NCBI GenBank assembly: GCA_022640795.1
Contig: JALCCK010000027.1
Span: 1 to 35,411 of the forward strand
Direction of reading: 5' to 3'
DNA length: 35,411 nucleotides
Source: Treponema sp.
GTDB taxonomy: Bacteria; Spirochaetota; Spirochaetia; Treponematales; Treponemataceae
Shown piece by piece: positions 8,706 to 16,054 of the stretch. Below the pieces are notes generated by a model. That model was not told where the DNA came from, did no database searches, and saw nothing but the letters and a program-made list of their open reading frames with translations. The position numbers and the translations under genes were made by a program. Every line of letters starts with the position of its first letter. Positions within the stretch are counted from its first letter, which is position 1.

Positions 8706-9533
8706 ATGAAAAAGTTACTGATTGCGGCACTGATTGCAAATGCGGCATTTGCATTCGCCTATGATACGTCCCCGTTTCTTAAACCTTCGGGGGCTGTTAA
8801 AAGCTATACTAAAACAGATTATACTATTACCCAGAAATTCGGCGATTTTTTCCGTACACCGGGTGCGCTTTATAAACATACATTCGACACCTCAGGACGT
8901 GAAATAGCATCCGAAGAATTCAATCCGCAGAATGAACCGGTGGATAAAGTAACCTATGAATACGATGAAAAAGGGAATCTTGCCGCCCAGACGGCATACG
9001 ATGCAGATGCAACGGTTGAATGGAAAATCATTTCAACGCGGGACGCAAACGGAAATAAAACCGACGATTCGGAATACAATAAAAACGGTACGCTGAAGGG
9101 CAAATCCATTTACAAATATCTTGACGACGGTTCAGTTGATGAATCCTATTACAACGGAGACGGTGCGTTGATCTGGAAAAATATCAGCAGCTTTGACAAA
9201 GCCGGACGCAAAACGGAAGAAAACCGCTATGCTGCGGACGGTTCCCTCGACGAAAAACTGGAATACACGTATGACGATACCGGCAGAGTGTCGGAAATTC
9301 TCCATTCCGGTGTCGACGCAGCGCAGACGGAACGTGAAGTTTATCTTTATGACAAGGCAGGTCTTTTGACGGAACTTGCGCTTTATAATGAGAACAACGA
9401 AAAAACGCAGCGGAAATTCTATAAATATGATGATAAGGGAAATGTGATAAAAACGACAACATATGCTGTCAGTAAAAAATTCGGTTCGATTGTCAATGAA
9501 TTAACCGGCATGAGCGAATATACATACGAATAG
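8706..9533 (+). CDS. Secreted YD-repeat-like protein
   Basis: A 275-residue exported protein. The start is ATG 8706, five bases after GGAGG; the longer open frame has no ribosome site. Residues 1-18 (MKKLLIAALIANAAFAFA) are a classic signal peptide with cleavage expected after AFA. The mature part is built from repeated units of the form YxYDxxG-N...Y-x-x-D/N-G (for example YEYDEKGN, YKYLDDGS, YTYDDTGR, YLYDKAG, YKYDDKGN), which resemble the YD/RHS repeats of beta-rich surface proteins but are short and lack a toxin or core domain. It is probably periplasmic or surface-exposed. Binding partner is unknown. Its perfect promoter and the divergent LysR gene suggest abundant, regulated production. 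Confidence 0.82.
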   Translation: MKKLLIAALIANAAFAFAYDTSPFLKPSGAVKSYTKTDYTITQKFGDFFRTPGALYKHTFDTSGREIASEEFNPQNEPVDKVTYEYDEKGNLAAQTAYDADATVEWKIISTRDANGNKTDDSEYNKNGTLKGKSIYKYLDDGSVDESYYNGDGALIWKNISSFDKAGRKTEENRYAADGSLDEKLEYTYDDTGRVSEILHSGVDAAQTEREVYLYDKAGLLTELALYNENNEKTQRKFYKYDDKGNVIKTTTYAVSKKFGSIVNELTGMSEYTYE

Positions 9534-9541
9534 TAAATAAT

Positions 9542-9590
9542 CGGGGTATTTGCAAAACTCATCTGACTTTTGCGTACCCCGGGGTTGTAT
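9542..9590. terminator. Terminator-like hairpin between convergent genes
   Basis: CGGGGTA (9542-9548) pairs with TACCCCG (9575-9581), and inside it GCAAAA (9552-9557) pairs with TTTTGC (9568-9573). The hairpin lies between the converging YD-repeat and cardiolipin synthase genes, so it may serve both strands. The T-rich tail on the plus strand is interrupted. Confidence 0.55.
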
Positions 9591-9598
9591 TTCTTATT

Positions 9599-11248
9599 TC
9601 AAAACAACGGTGCAAATATTCTGAAAACCCGGCCGACCGCCCGATGGAAGACCGGACTTTTTTTATAAAGTGCGGAAGTTATTTCTCTGCATTCAGCCTG
9701 AGTCTTTTTGAAATCACGTTCTATATCTTTTATGACAGAATTCCCGTATATAAAAACAGCACTCTCAAAATGATGATACAGGCTCCGATAATCAAGATTA
9801 ATTGATCCGACGACAGCCCGTTCACCATCCGATATAAACATCTTCGAATGGATAAAACCGGGAAGATATTCATACACATGGACTCCGTTATCGACGAGCG
9901 TTTTTATATACGTACGGCCAATACAGAACGTAATAAAATGATCGGCTTTACACGGCACAAGGATCGTCACGTCGACACCGCGCCGCGCCGTATAAATAAG
10001 CAGGTCCACCAGCTCATCATCGAGAACCGTATACGGTGTCGTTATGTGTACATACCATCTGGCCTTGGATAAAATATCAAAATAGACATGTTCGGCGATA
10101 TCCTTGTTGTTGACCGCATCGTCGCAATACGGGATTGCAAAACCTCCTTTATATGAAGGGTAATTCGACGCGGATTTCTTTTTCGGACTGTAAAAAATCT
10201 CAGGATCTGCATATGGTGCCACAAGATACCTGTCCCAGTCTTCACCGCTCTTATCCAGATTCCACAGCTGCAGAAACATAGCGGTAAAACTCTTGCAGGA
10301 GGAACCGTGCATTTTTACTGCCGTATCTTTCCAGTACCCGTAGGGATGGGTATAGTTCATATACTCATCGGAAAGATTCAGTCCGCCGGTAAAAGCAGTT
10401 TCACCGTCTATTACTATAATCTTCCGGTGATCACGGTTATTCTGGCTTGTCGTCAGTACCGGTTTAAGCGGGGTATGAATCTGAGCCTGTATGCCTAACG
10501 ACGCAAGATAGCTGGTATAGCCTGATGGTAAAAGAAAGAGCGAACCGATTCCGTCCCACATAACCCGCACTTCAACGCCTTCCGCTGCTTTTTTTACAAG
10601 TATCGCGAGAATGGTATTCCATACAAAGCCAAGCCCAATAATAAAAAATTCAAGAAAAATAAAATGCCGGGCCTGTTCAAGTTCTATTTTAAGATCTTCA
10701 AAAAACTGCTCACCGCACGGATAATAGGAAATTTCCGTATTCATGTAGGTCGGATTTCCTGCAGAATTCTGCAGATAATAGGAAAGATCCATTACCTGCG
10801 GCCAGTGACGCAGGTTTTCTTCGACATCGGAATCTGTTTTAAGATAGCGTGCAGACTCGCGCTTTGTCTCTTCCAGATTTACCCGTAATCCGTAATTCCC
10901 AACATTGAGTTTCGTAAAGAAATACAACAGTATGCCGAACAGCGGGAATATGGTGACCGGAATTATCCACGCTATCTTGAATTCCGGTTTTTCATTCTGA
11001 TTTATAAGATAGATGTCAAAAATGACACTCAGTACCGTAAATCCGCCGAAAATATACTGAAGATGCGGATCAAGCCAGTAAATAAACAGAAGCATTATGG
11101 CAATCTGCACAGAAAGCAGCAGAATCACTGTCATTACATATCCGTAAATTATGGACGTAAAGAAACGTTTACTGACCGGTTTTCTGCCGATCCTGCGGAA
11201 AAGTCTGAAACGAAACGACCCCCGTTTTGCCTGTGTTTTCTGGTTCAT
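9599..11248 (-). CDS. cls: Cardiolipin synthase
   Basis: A 549-residue phospholipase-D-family enzyme that joins two phosphatidylglycerol molecules to form cardiolipin at the inner membrane. Two transmembrane helices occupy about residues 30-80, ending in the PFLGxxLY-like segment FPLFGILLYFFT. Two HKD motifs follow: HRKIIVIDGETAFTGGLN and HSKMFISDGERAVVGSINLD. The protein is slightly longer than the usual 480-510 because of a basic N-terminal tail (KRGSFRFRLFRRIGRKP). The ATG at 11248 has no Shine-Dalgarno sequence; a perfect TATAAT ends six bases upstream, so the mRNA is probably leaderless. Confidence 0.95.
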   Translation of the reverse strand: MNQKTQAKRGSFRFRLFRRIGRKPVSKRFFTSIIYGYVMTVILLLSVQIAIMLLFIYWLDPHLQYIFGGFTVLSVIFDIYLINQNEKPEFKIAWIIPVTIFPLFGILLYFFTKLNVGNYGLRVNLEETKRESARYLKTDSDVEENLRHWPQVMDLSYYLQNSAGNPTYMNTEISYYPCGEQFFEDLKIELEQARHFIFLEFFIIGLGFVWNTILAILVKKAAEGVEVRVMWDGIGSLFLLPSGYTSYLASLGIQAQIHTPLKPVLTTSQNNRDHRKIIVIDGETAFTGGLNLSDEYMNYTHPYGYWKDTAVKMHGSSCKSFTAMFLQLWNLDKSGEDWDRYLVAPYADPEIFYSPKKKSASNYPSYKGGFAIPYCDDAVNNKDIAEHVYFDILSKARWYVHITTPYTVLDDELVDLLIYTARRGVDVTILVPCKADHFITFCIGRTYIKTLVDNGVHVYEYLPGFIHSKMFISDGERAVVGSINLDYRSLYHHFESAVFIYGNSVIKDIERDFKKTQAECREITSALYKKSPVFHRAVGRVFRIFAPLF

Positions 11249-11254
11249 AATTTA

Positions 11255-11260
11255 ATTATA
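11255..11260 (-). promoter_or_regulatory. -10 box of cls, predicted leaderless
   Basis: TATAAT on the minus strand at 11255-11260, six bases before the ATG at 11248. No convincing -35 at 16-18 bp. The element sits just beyond the T-tract of the upstream rubrerythrin terminator. Confidence 0.5.
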
Positions 11261-11261
11261 C

Positions 11262-11325
11262 TGTTTTGCAGTGTAAAAAGAAATAAAAAACAGTATGTTT
11301 GCGGAATAAACCGCTCGCATACTGT
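11262..11325 (-). terminator. Rho-independent terminator of rubrerythrin
   Basis: Minus strand: eight-base stem between plus-strand positions 11318-11325 (ACAGTATG when read on the minus strand) and 11290-11297 (CATACTGT), with an inner GCGG/CCGC pair. A long T-rich tract (11265-11290) follows on the minus strand. This is the clearest intrinsic terminator in the left half. Confidence 0.85.
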
Positions 11326-11368
11326 CATAAAACGGATCGGTTCTGCTGCTGCAGAAATACTGTCAGGA

Positions 11369-11911
11369 TCAGTAATTTTCAGCCCGTACCTGAAAGAAAC
11401 TCTGCGGATGGCCGCAGACAGGACACACGCCGGGAGCTTTCTTGCCGATAACGATATGACCGCAGTTACGGCACTGCCAGATCGCATCTCCGTCTTTACT
11501 GAATACCTTTTCATCATTGACGTTTTTCAGCAATTTGCGGTACCGCTCTTCGTGTGTCTTTTCAATAGCTGCAACGCCTTCAAAAAGTTTTGCTATATGT
11601 TCGAATCCTTCTTCATGTGCGGTTTTGGCGAAACCGGCATACATATCGGTCCACTCATAATTTTCACCGGCTGCTGCAGCTTCAAGATTCTCCGCAGTCG
11701 TACCGATTCCATTGTTCAGCAATTTAAACCACAGTTTTGCATGTTCTTTTTCGTTCTCTGCTGTTTCAAGAAAAATAGCCGCAATCTGTTCAAATCCTTC
11801 TTTTTGAGCTTTGCTTGCAAAATACGTATACTTATTTCTGGCCTGCGATTCGCCGGCAAAGGCGGTCTGCAGATTAGCTTCTGTTTTTGAACCTTTCAAT
11901 TCTTTTGCCAT
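11369..11911 (-). CDS. rbr: Rubrerythrin
   Basis: A 180-residue non-haem iron peroxidase that reduces hydrogen peroxide in the cytoplasm of anaerobes. The ferritin-like diiron domain carries GESQARNKY near residue 20, ENEKEHAK near 50 and the second helix pair with IEKTHEERY. The C-terminal rubredoxin-like domain has the Cys ligands CRNCGH and CPVCGHPQ. Length is normal for the short rubrerythrins. I chose ATG 11911 because GGAG lies seven bases upstream; the extra six codons of the open frame have no support. It is monocistronic, with its own promoter and terminator. Confidence 0.97.
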   Translation of the reverse strand: MAKELKGSKTEANLQTAFAGESQARNKYTYFASKAQKEGFEQIAAIFLETAENEKEHAKLWFKLLNNGIGTTAENLEAAAAGENYEWTDMYAGFAKTAHEEGFEHIAKLFEGVAAIEKTHEERYRKLLKNVNDEKVFSKDGDAIWQCRNCGHIVIGKKAPGVCPVCGHPQSFFQVRAENY

Positions 11912-11930
11912 AATCAACTCCTGTTTCACA

Positions 11931-11985
11931 ATTTTATCAACAATGTGATATAATCAAGTATAGTCACCCAAAGTTAAAATTGCAA
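11931..11985 (-). promoter_or_regulatory. Rubrerythrin promoter with operator-like inverted repeat
   Basis: Minus strand: -35 TTGCAA (11980-11985), 17 bp, -10 TATACT (11957-11962). Just downstream, ATTATATCA (11946-11954) and TGATAAAAT (11931-11939) form an imperfect inverted repeat, eight of nine positions, around a six-base centre. It overlaps the expected transcription start, a good place for a repressor. It does not match the PerR box well. Confidence 0.6.
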
Positions 11986-12040
11986 GTTCTAAAAAATAGG
12001 ACTGCAGAAACTGACGGAACCTGTCGATATATGAAGAGCA

Positions 12041-12064
12041 GAGCTGTTTTTTACAGAACAGCTC
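12041..12064 (+). other. Leader hairpin ahead of the LysM gene
   Basis: GAGCTGT (12041-12047) and ACAGCTC (12058-12064) form a perfect 7 bp stem with a 10-base loop, about 30 bases before the LysM start. No T-tract follows directly. I see no clear -35/-10 pair for this gene, so the role of the hairpin is unknown. Confidence 0.4.
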
Positions 12065-12093
12065 CGTGTACGGATTGCCAAGAGGATTATTGT

Positions 12094-13698
12094 ATGAATA
12101 CTATCGGGATAAAACTTGCAGACGGTTCTTTTTACCCTATTCTGGAAGAAGGAAAACCGGCCGGGACAACACTTGATCTTACTACGGTTAGTGATAATCA
12201 GACCACGGTACAGGTAGATCTGTATCGCTCGGAGACAGGCTCAATGGAAGATGCCGAATACGTTGACTCGCTTCAAATAGACAATCTTGTCGAACACCCT
12301 AACGGCGAACCCGACATATCATTGAAAGTAAACCTCGACGACGATAATAACCTGTCGGCGGAAATAAACGATCCCGAATCAGGCGGGCACAGCCAGAGTA
12401 CGGTGACGCTCGTAACAAGGACGCTCGAAGAACGGAGCACCCCGACCAACTTTGAAATAGCAGTACCGGATACCGGCGACGAAACACCGGAAAAAACGGA
12501 CGGTCAGGAAGCAACGGTCAGTGCCGGAGCCGCCGGAGCCGGACTGGGAGCTGCCGCAGCAGCATACCTTGAAACGCAGGAACAGAATAAAAAAGCGAAA
12601 CCTGAAGAAACGGAAGGAACAGATACTGCTTTCGAGGAACTTACAGAAGAATCTCCTGAAGAAATTCCGGCAGAAGATTCTTCCATAGCAGAGTCGGAAC
12701 TGACGGCGCTGGAAGAAGAAAACGAAACGCCGTCCCTTGAAAATCCGGTCGATGAACCGTTCAGCTTTGATTCCGTCGCGGACGAAACTTCCGGCGGGGA
12801 ACCGGTGGCTGATGAAACGCCTCCCTCAGAACCGGATACAGCAGAAGCTGATGAGGCTGACGCAACAGAAGATTTTACTGATACACTGTCTTTTGCAAAA
12901 CAGGCCATGGATGATGATACACCGGAACCTGAAAATTTTGATCTGCCGGATTTTGACGATACCGAATTCACAGCAGGAACGGTTTCGCCCGATGAAACGG
13001 TTTCGTTCGACGACGCAGACATTGCTGACGAATCTGAAGAAATAAAAACAGTCGGTAAAGAACCGGAATCCGATGCTGATACGAAGATTTCCGGGCCAGA
13101 TGAAAAACCTGAAAATGAAGAACCGGCTGAAGAAACGATGTTCGATACAACTGCAGCAGCGCAACCGATTGACTTTACCGACCTGTATGACAAAGAAACG
13201 GAAAAAGGCGAAACAGCACACTATCAGGCATCACACGGTAAAAAGAAAACGACTGTGCCTGTTCTGATTTGTATTATCTGTGCACTGATATGTATTGCAG
13301 CAACTATTCTGGTACTTTTCGTTGTTCCGTCAAAAATTAATCTGCTGAAATCGCGTAATACGAAAGAAGAAACGGTGCAAACGGAAACGATACCGGACAA
13401 TACGGTAACGGAGCCCGCTCTTCAGCCGGCTGAAGCCGAACCGGTACAGCCTGTTGAACCAGCGGAAAATGAAATAATAGTTGCGAAACCGGAAGCGGTA
13501 ACGCCCTCACCTCCCCCTGCACCGGTAAAGCAGCCGGAAAATATCCGCTATAAGATAAAATGGGGCGACACGCTCTGGGATCTTGCAGGAACCTATTATC
13601 GTAATCCCTGGAGATATCACGAAATAGCACGGTATAACAATATAAAGGACCCTGACTATATTATTTCCGGTACGTATATTACCATACCGGAAAAATAA
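12094..13698 (+). CDS. Transmembrane LysM protein with Hsp70 substrate-binding-like domain
   Basis: A 534-residue single-pass protein. Residues 3-125 resemble the beta-sandwich substrate-binding domain of DnaK: IGIKLADGSFYPILEEG, then TTVSDNQTTVQVDLYRSE, SLQIDNL, DISLKVNLDDDNNLSAEIND, matching the order of strands after LSLGIE in Hsp70. There is no ATPase domain. A Gly/Ala-rich stretch (about 142-160) and a very acidic, Pro/Glu/Asp-rich linker (about 165-375) follow. Lys-rich HGKKKTT precedes a membrane helix at about 388-412, so the N-terminus should be cytoplasmic. The outside part has a Pro-rich linker and a LysM domain (484-532, with WGDTLWDLAGTYY) for binding peptidoglycan. Start chosen at ATG 12094, after AGAGG. 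The lytic transglycosylase follows 32 bp later, so a cell-wall role is likely. Confidence 0.85.
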   Translation: MNTIGIKLADGSFYPILEEGKPAGTTLDLTTVSDNQTTVQVDLYRSETGSMEDAEYVDSLQIDNLVEHPNGEPDISLKVNLDDDNNLSAEINDPESGGHSQSTVTLVTRTLEERSTPTNFEIAVPDTGDETPEKTDGQEATVSAGAAGAGLGAAAAAYLETQEQNKKAKPEETEGTDTAFEELTEESPEEIPAEDSSIAESELTALEEENETPSLENPVDEPFSFDSVADETSGGEPVADETPPSEPDTAEADEADATEDFTDTLSFAKQAMDDDTPEPENFDLPDFDDTEFTAGTVSPDETVSFDDADIADESEEIKTVGKEPESDADTKISGPDEKPENEEPAEETMFDTTAAAQPIDFTDLYDKETEKGETAHYQASHGKKKTTVPVLICIICALICIAATILVLFVVPSKINLLKSRNTKEETVQTETIPDNTVTEPALQPAEAEPVQPVEPAENEIIVAKPEAVTPSPPPAPVKQPENIRYKIKWGDTLWDLAGTYYRNPWRYHEIARYNNIKDPDYIISGTYITIPEK

Positions 13699-13730
13699 GG
13701 TTCCGGAAATTATTCATCAGCAGCCGGGTA

Positions 13731-15935
13731 GTGCAGAAATTATATTTACGGAAAATAGCAGTCTTACTTCTCATAACGGCAGAATCCGCTGTACTGGCAG
13801 GATGCGGTAATCAGTCCGTACCTGCTCCTCAGAAAGATTTCGGAATCGATTCAAACTATTTTATCGGCCTGCAGGCACTCAAAAACGGTGATCAGCATAA
13901 AGCTGAACGTCTTTTTCTGTCTGCTGCAAAAAAAGGTACACCCTATATAGCACAGCGCAGTGCTCTCGAATTCGCCCGCATCGGAACCGTACAGGAACGC
14001 ATAAAAAAATATCGCAAACTTATTTCACCACCTGTAGACGAACAAACGCTGTCCGCCGCCGCTACAGAATTTTATGCAGCAGGTGAATACGCGCTGGTAA
14101 TCGCCGCCACGGACAGGATTGATGTGACAACCTGCAGTACAGCACTTGCCCGACTCCGGTTCGAATCCATGTATAAAAAATCAGATTCACGGCTGGAAAA
14201 GGAACTGTACGCATGGTTTACACAAAGACCGGTTTCTGATGACCATTACCAGTTTTATAAGAAATACCTGTTCGGCATGAACAATGAACCGGCCGGGTCC
14301 GGTACGACGGCAACAGATTCCTCTTCAGGTACTTTCCGGCTGAGTAACGCAGAATATTCTATTATATTGTTTCGAATTCAAGTCTACCGGCGGGACTTTG
14401 GTGCCGCATCCGTTTTTTTTCCGACAATAGCAGCTCTTACAAACTTTGCATTACCCAGAAACAAAACAGTACCGCAGATTCCGCTCGTCGTCTCGGATAT
14501 GGGGAAAACAAGTTTATACGGAACAAGAGACTGGAAAGCGGATGCCTCTTTTTTTCTGGATACAGCCCGCCACTATGAACAGAAAACAGACAAAACTTCC
14601 CGGCAAATTGTTTTTTACAGTTACTTCTATGCCGGAAGACTGTACAGCAAGGGAAACGGTTATTATACCAAAGCTTCGGAAAATCTTCTGTCCGCAGTAG
14701 CCTCTGCTCCTGACCGGCAGAGTTTCGACAATGCTCTCTGGTACTATCTGAATGTCAGGCTTTCCGTTTCAACAGATGCCGCAATAGATGCTGTCGCGGA
14801 ATACTGTCATCAATGGCACGATCCCGGCTATTTTGACGACTTTTTTGAATCTCTTGCGGACCGGCTGCTCGCAGATCATAAGTGGAACGATTTTTACCGA
14901 GTCTATAAAATAATCGACCGGTTCGCCGATGATGCCACTGTTGCAAAATACGCATATCTGTGCGGCAGACTGGTACAGGAAAACATGGCTGCTCCGGTCG
15001 GAAATAAAGAAGAAATGGAAAAAGAAGCCTTCTCGCGGGCACTCAAAAGCGGGAACGATTTTTACTATAAAATTATGGCGGCCGGACAGCTTGGTATTAC
15101 CGGTGCAGATCTTGAAAAAGTCCTGTCCGCCACAAAAATAAATCCTGATTTTATGGAGAATTCCGATGCAGAACGGCTCCTCACCGGCTACGCAGAATTC
15201 GGTTTTCCTGAAAAGATTTATGGCGAGTGGACAGATCTGGACGACGATACGAAAAAGGGAATCACGCTGTCTACCGCTGAAAAACTTGCATCTTTTCTTA
15301 AATCGTACGGAGATAATCTAAAAAATCCGTCCGGCAGCGGGTACTATCCGCAGGGACTGAGAATCGCCGCAGGAACAGCATCGTACAGTGACCGGCCGCT
15401 CGACCGAAAAATGATGGAACAGCTATATCCCCGGAATTTCAGTACTGAAACGGAAGCTGCCTGCTCGCAATTCGGCATACCGGAATACATTCTCTATGCA
15501 CTCATCCGGAGTGAAAGTTTTTTTGATGCCGGCATCGAAAGCCATGCAGGTGCAAAAGGGCTTACACAGCTTATGGACACAACTGCAGGAGATATTTCAC
15601 AAAAAATTCATAAAACGGATTTCGATCTGAAAGATCCGCAAACGAATATTGAATTCGGCGGTTATTATCTTGCTGAAATGATCCGCCGGCTCGACGGTCC
15701 CGTCATTCTTGCGTTCTTTGCTTATAACGGCGGAATAACAAGAGTCAGAAGATGGGTACGGAATTCACAGCTGGAACTGGGAAAAACGGGAACGCCGCCG
15801 TATGATTTATTTCTTGAAACACTACCGTTTGAAGAAACCCGTGAATACGGCAGGAAACTTGTTTCTGCTGCGGTACTTTACGGATGGCTCTACTACAATA
15901 AAACGCCGGAAGAAGTTATTGAAGAAATTTTCTAA
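13731..15935 (+). CDS. Lipoprotein lytic murein transglycosylase (Slt70-like)
   Basis: A 734-residue lipoprotein; signal peptide with lipobox LAGC and Cys25. About residues 40-560 are a helical, TPR-like superhelix typical of soluble transglycosylases such as Slt70. The C-terminal SLT domain has the catalytic Glu595 in IRSESFFD, then the family motifs AKGLTQLMDTTA and FFAYNGG. It should cleave the MurNAc-GlcNAc bond to form 1,6-anhydro ends in the periplasm. The GTG at 13731 is the only start that preserves the signal peptide; its ribosome site is poor, so coupling to the LysM gene 32 bp upstream is likely. Confidence 0.93.
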   Translation: MQKLYLRKIAVLLLITAESAVLAGCGNQSVPAPQKDFGIDSNYFIGLQALKNGDQHKAERLFLSAAKKGTPYIAQRSALEFARIGTVQERIKKYRKLISPPVDEQTLSAAATEFYAAGEYALVIAATDRIDVTTCSTALARLRFESMYKKSDSRLEKELYAWFTQRPVSDDHYQFYKKYLFGMNNEPAGSGTTATDSSSGTFRLSNAEYSIILFRIQVYRRDFGAASVFFPTIAALTNFALPRNKTVPQIPLVVSDMGKTSLYGTRDWKADASFFLDTARHYEQKTDKTSRQIVFYSYFYAGRLYSKGNGYYTKASENLLSAVASAPDRQSFDNALWYYLNVRLSVSTDAAIDAVAEYCHQWHDPGYFDDFFESLADRLLADHKWNDFYRVYKIIDRFADDATVAKYAYLCGRLVQENMAAPVGNKEEMEKEAFSRALKSGNDFYYKIMAAGQLGITGADLEKVLSATKINPDFMENSDAERLLTGYAEFGFPEKIYGEWTDLDDDTKKGITLSTAEKLASFLKSYGDNLKNPSGSGYYPQGLRIAAGTASYSDRPLDRKMMEQLYPRNFSTETEAACSQFGIPEYILYALIRSESFFDAGIESHAGAKGLTQLMDTTAGDISQKIHKTDFDLKDPQTNIEFGGYYLAEMIRRLDGPVILAFFAYNGGITRVRRWVRNSQLELGKTGTPPYDLFLETLPFEETREYGRKLVSAAVLYGWLYYNKTPEEVIEEIF

Positions 15936-15973
15936 TAACAAAAAATCAAAAATTTCTCCAAAAGATAAACCCT

Positions 15974-16001
15974 TTAACAAAATCCTAATTTTCAGTATAA
16001 T
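15974..16001 (+). promoter_or_regulatory. Promoter of the first CPA2 antiporter gene
   Basis: TTAACA (15974-15979) and TATAAT (15996-16001) are 16 bp apart. The leader of about 47 bases holds AGAGG before the ATG. Confidence 0.6.
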
Positions 16002-16054
16002 TATAAAGCCGGATTTTCAGCACTTTTGTTTTTTTATGTGAAAAAGAGGTTATA

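Noticed and set aside
12504..13193. 229-residue serine-rich open frame antisense to the LysM gene
   Set aside because: It is the reverse complement of the Glu/Asp-rich linker, which turns into Ser codons. It lacks a ribosome site and motifs.
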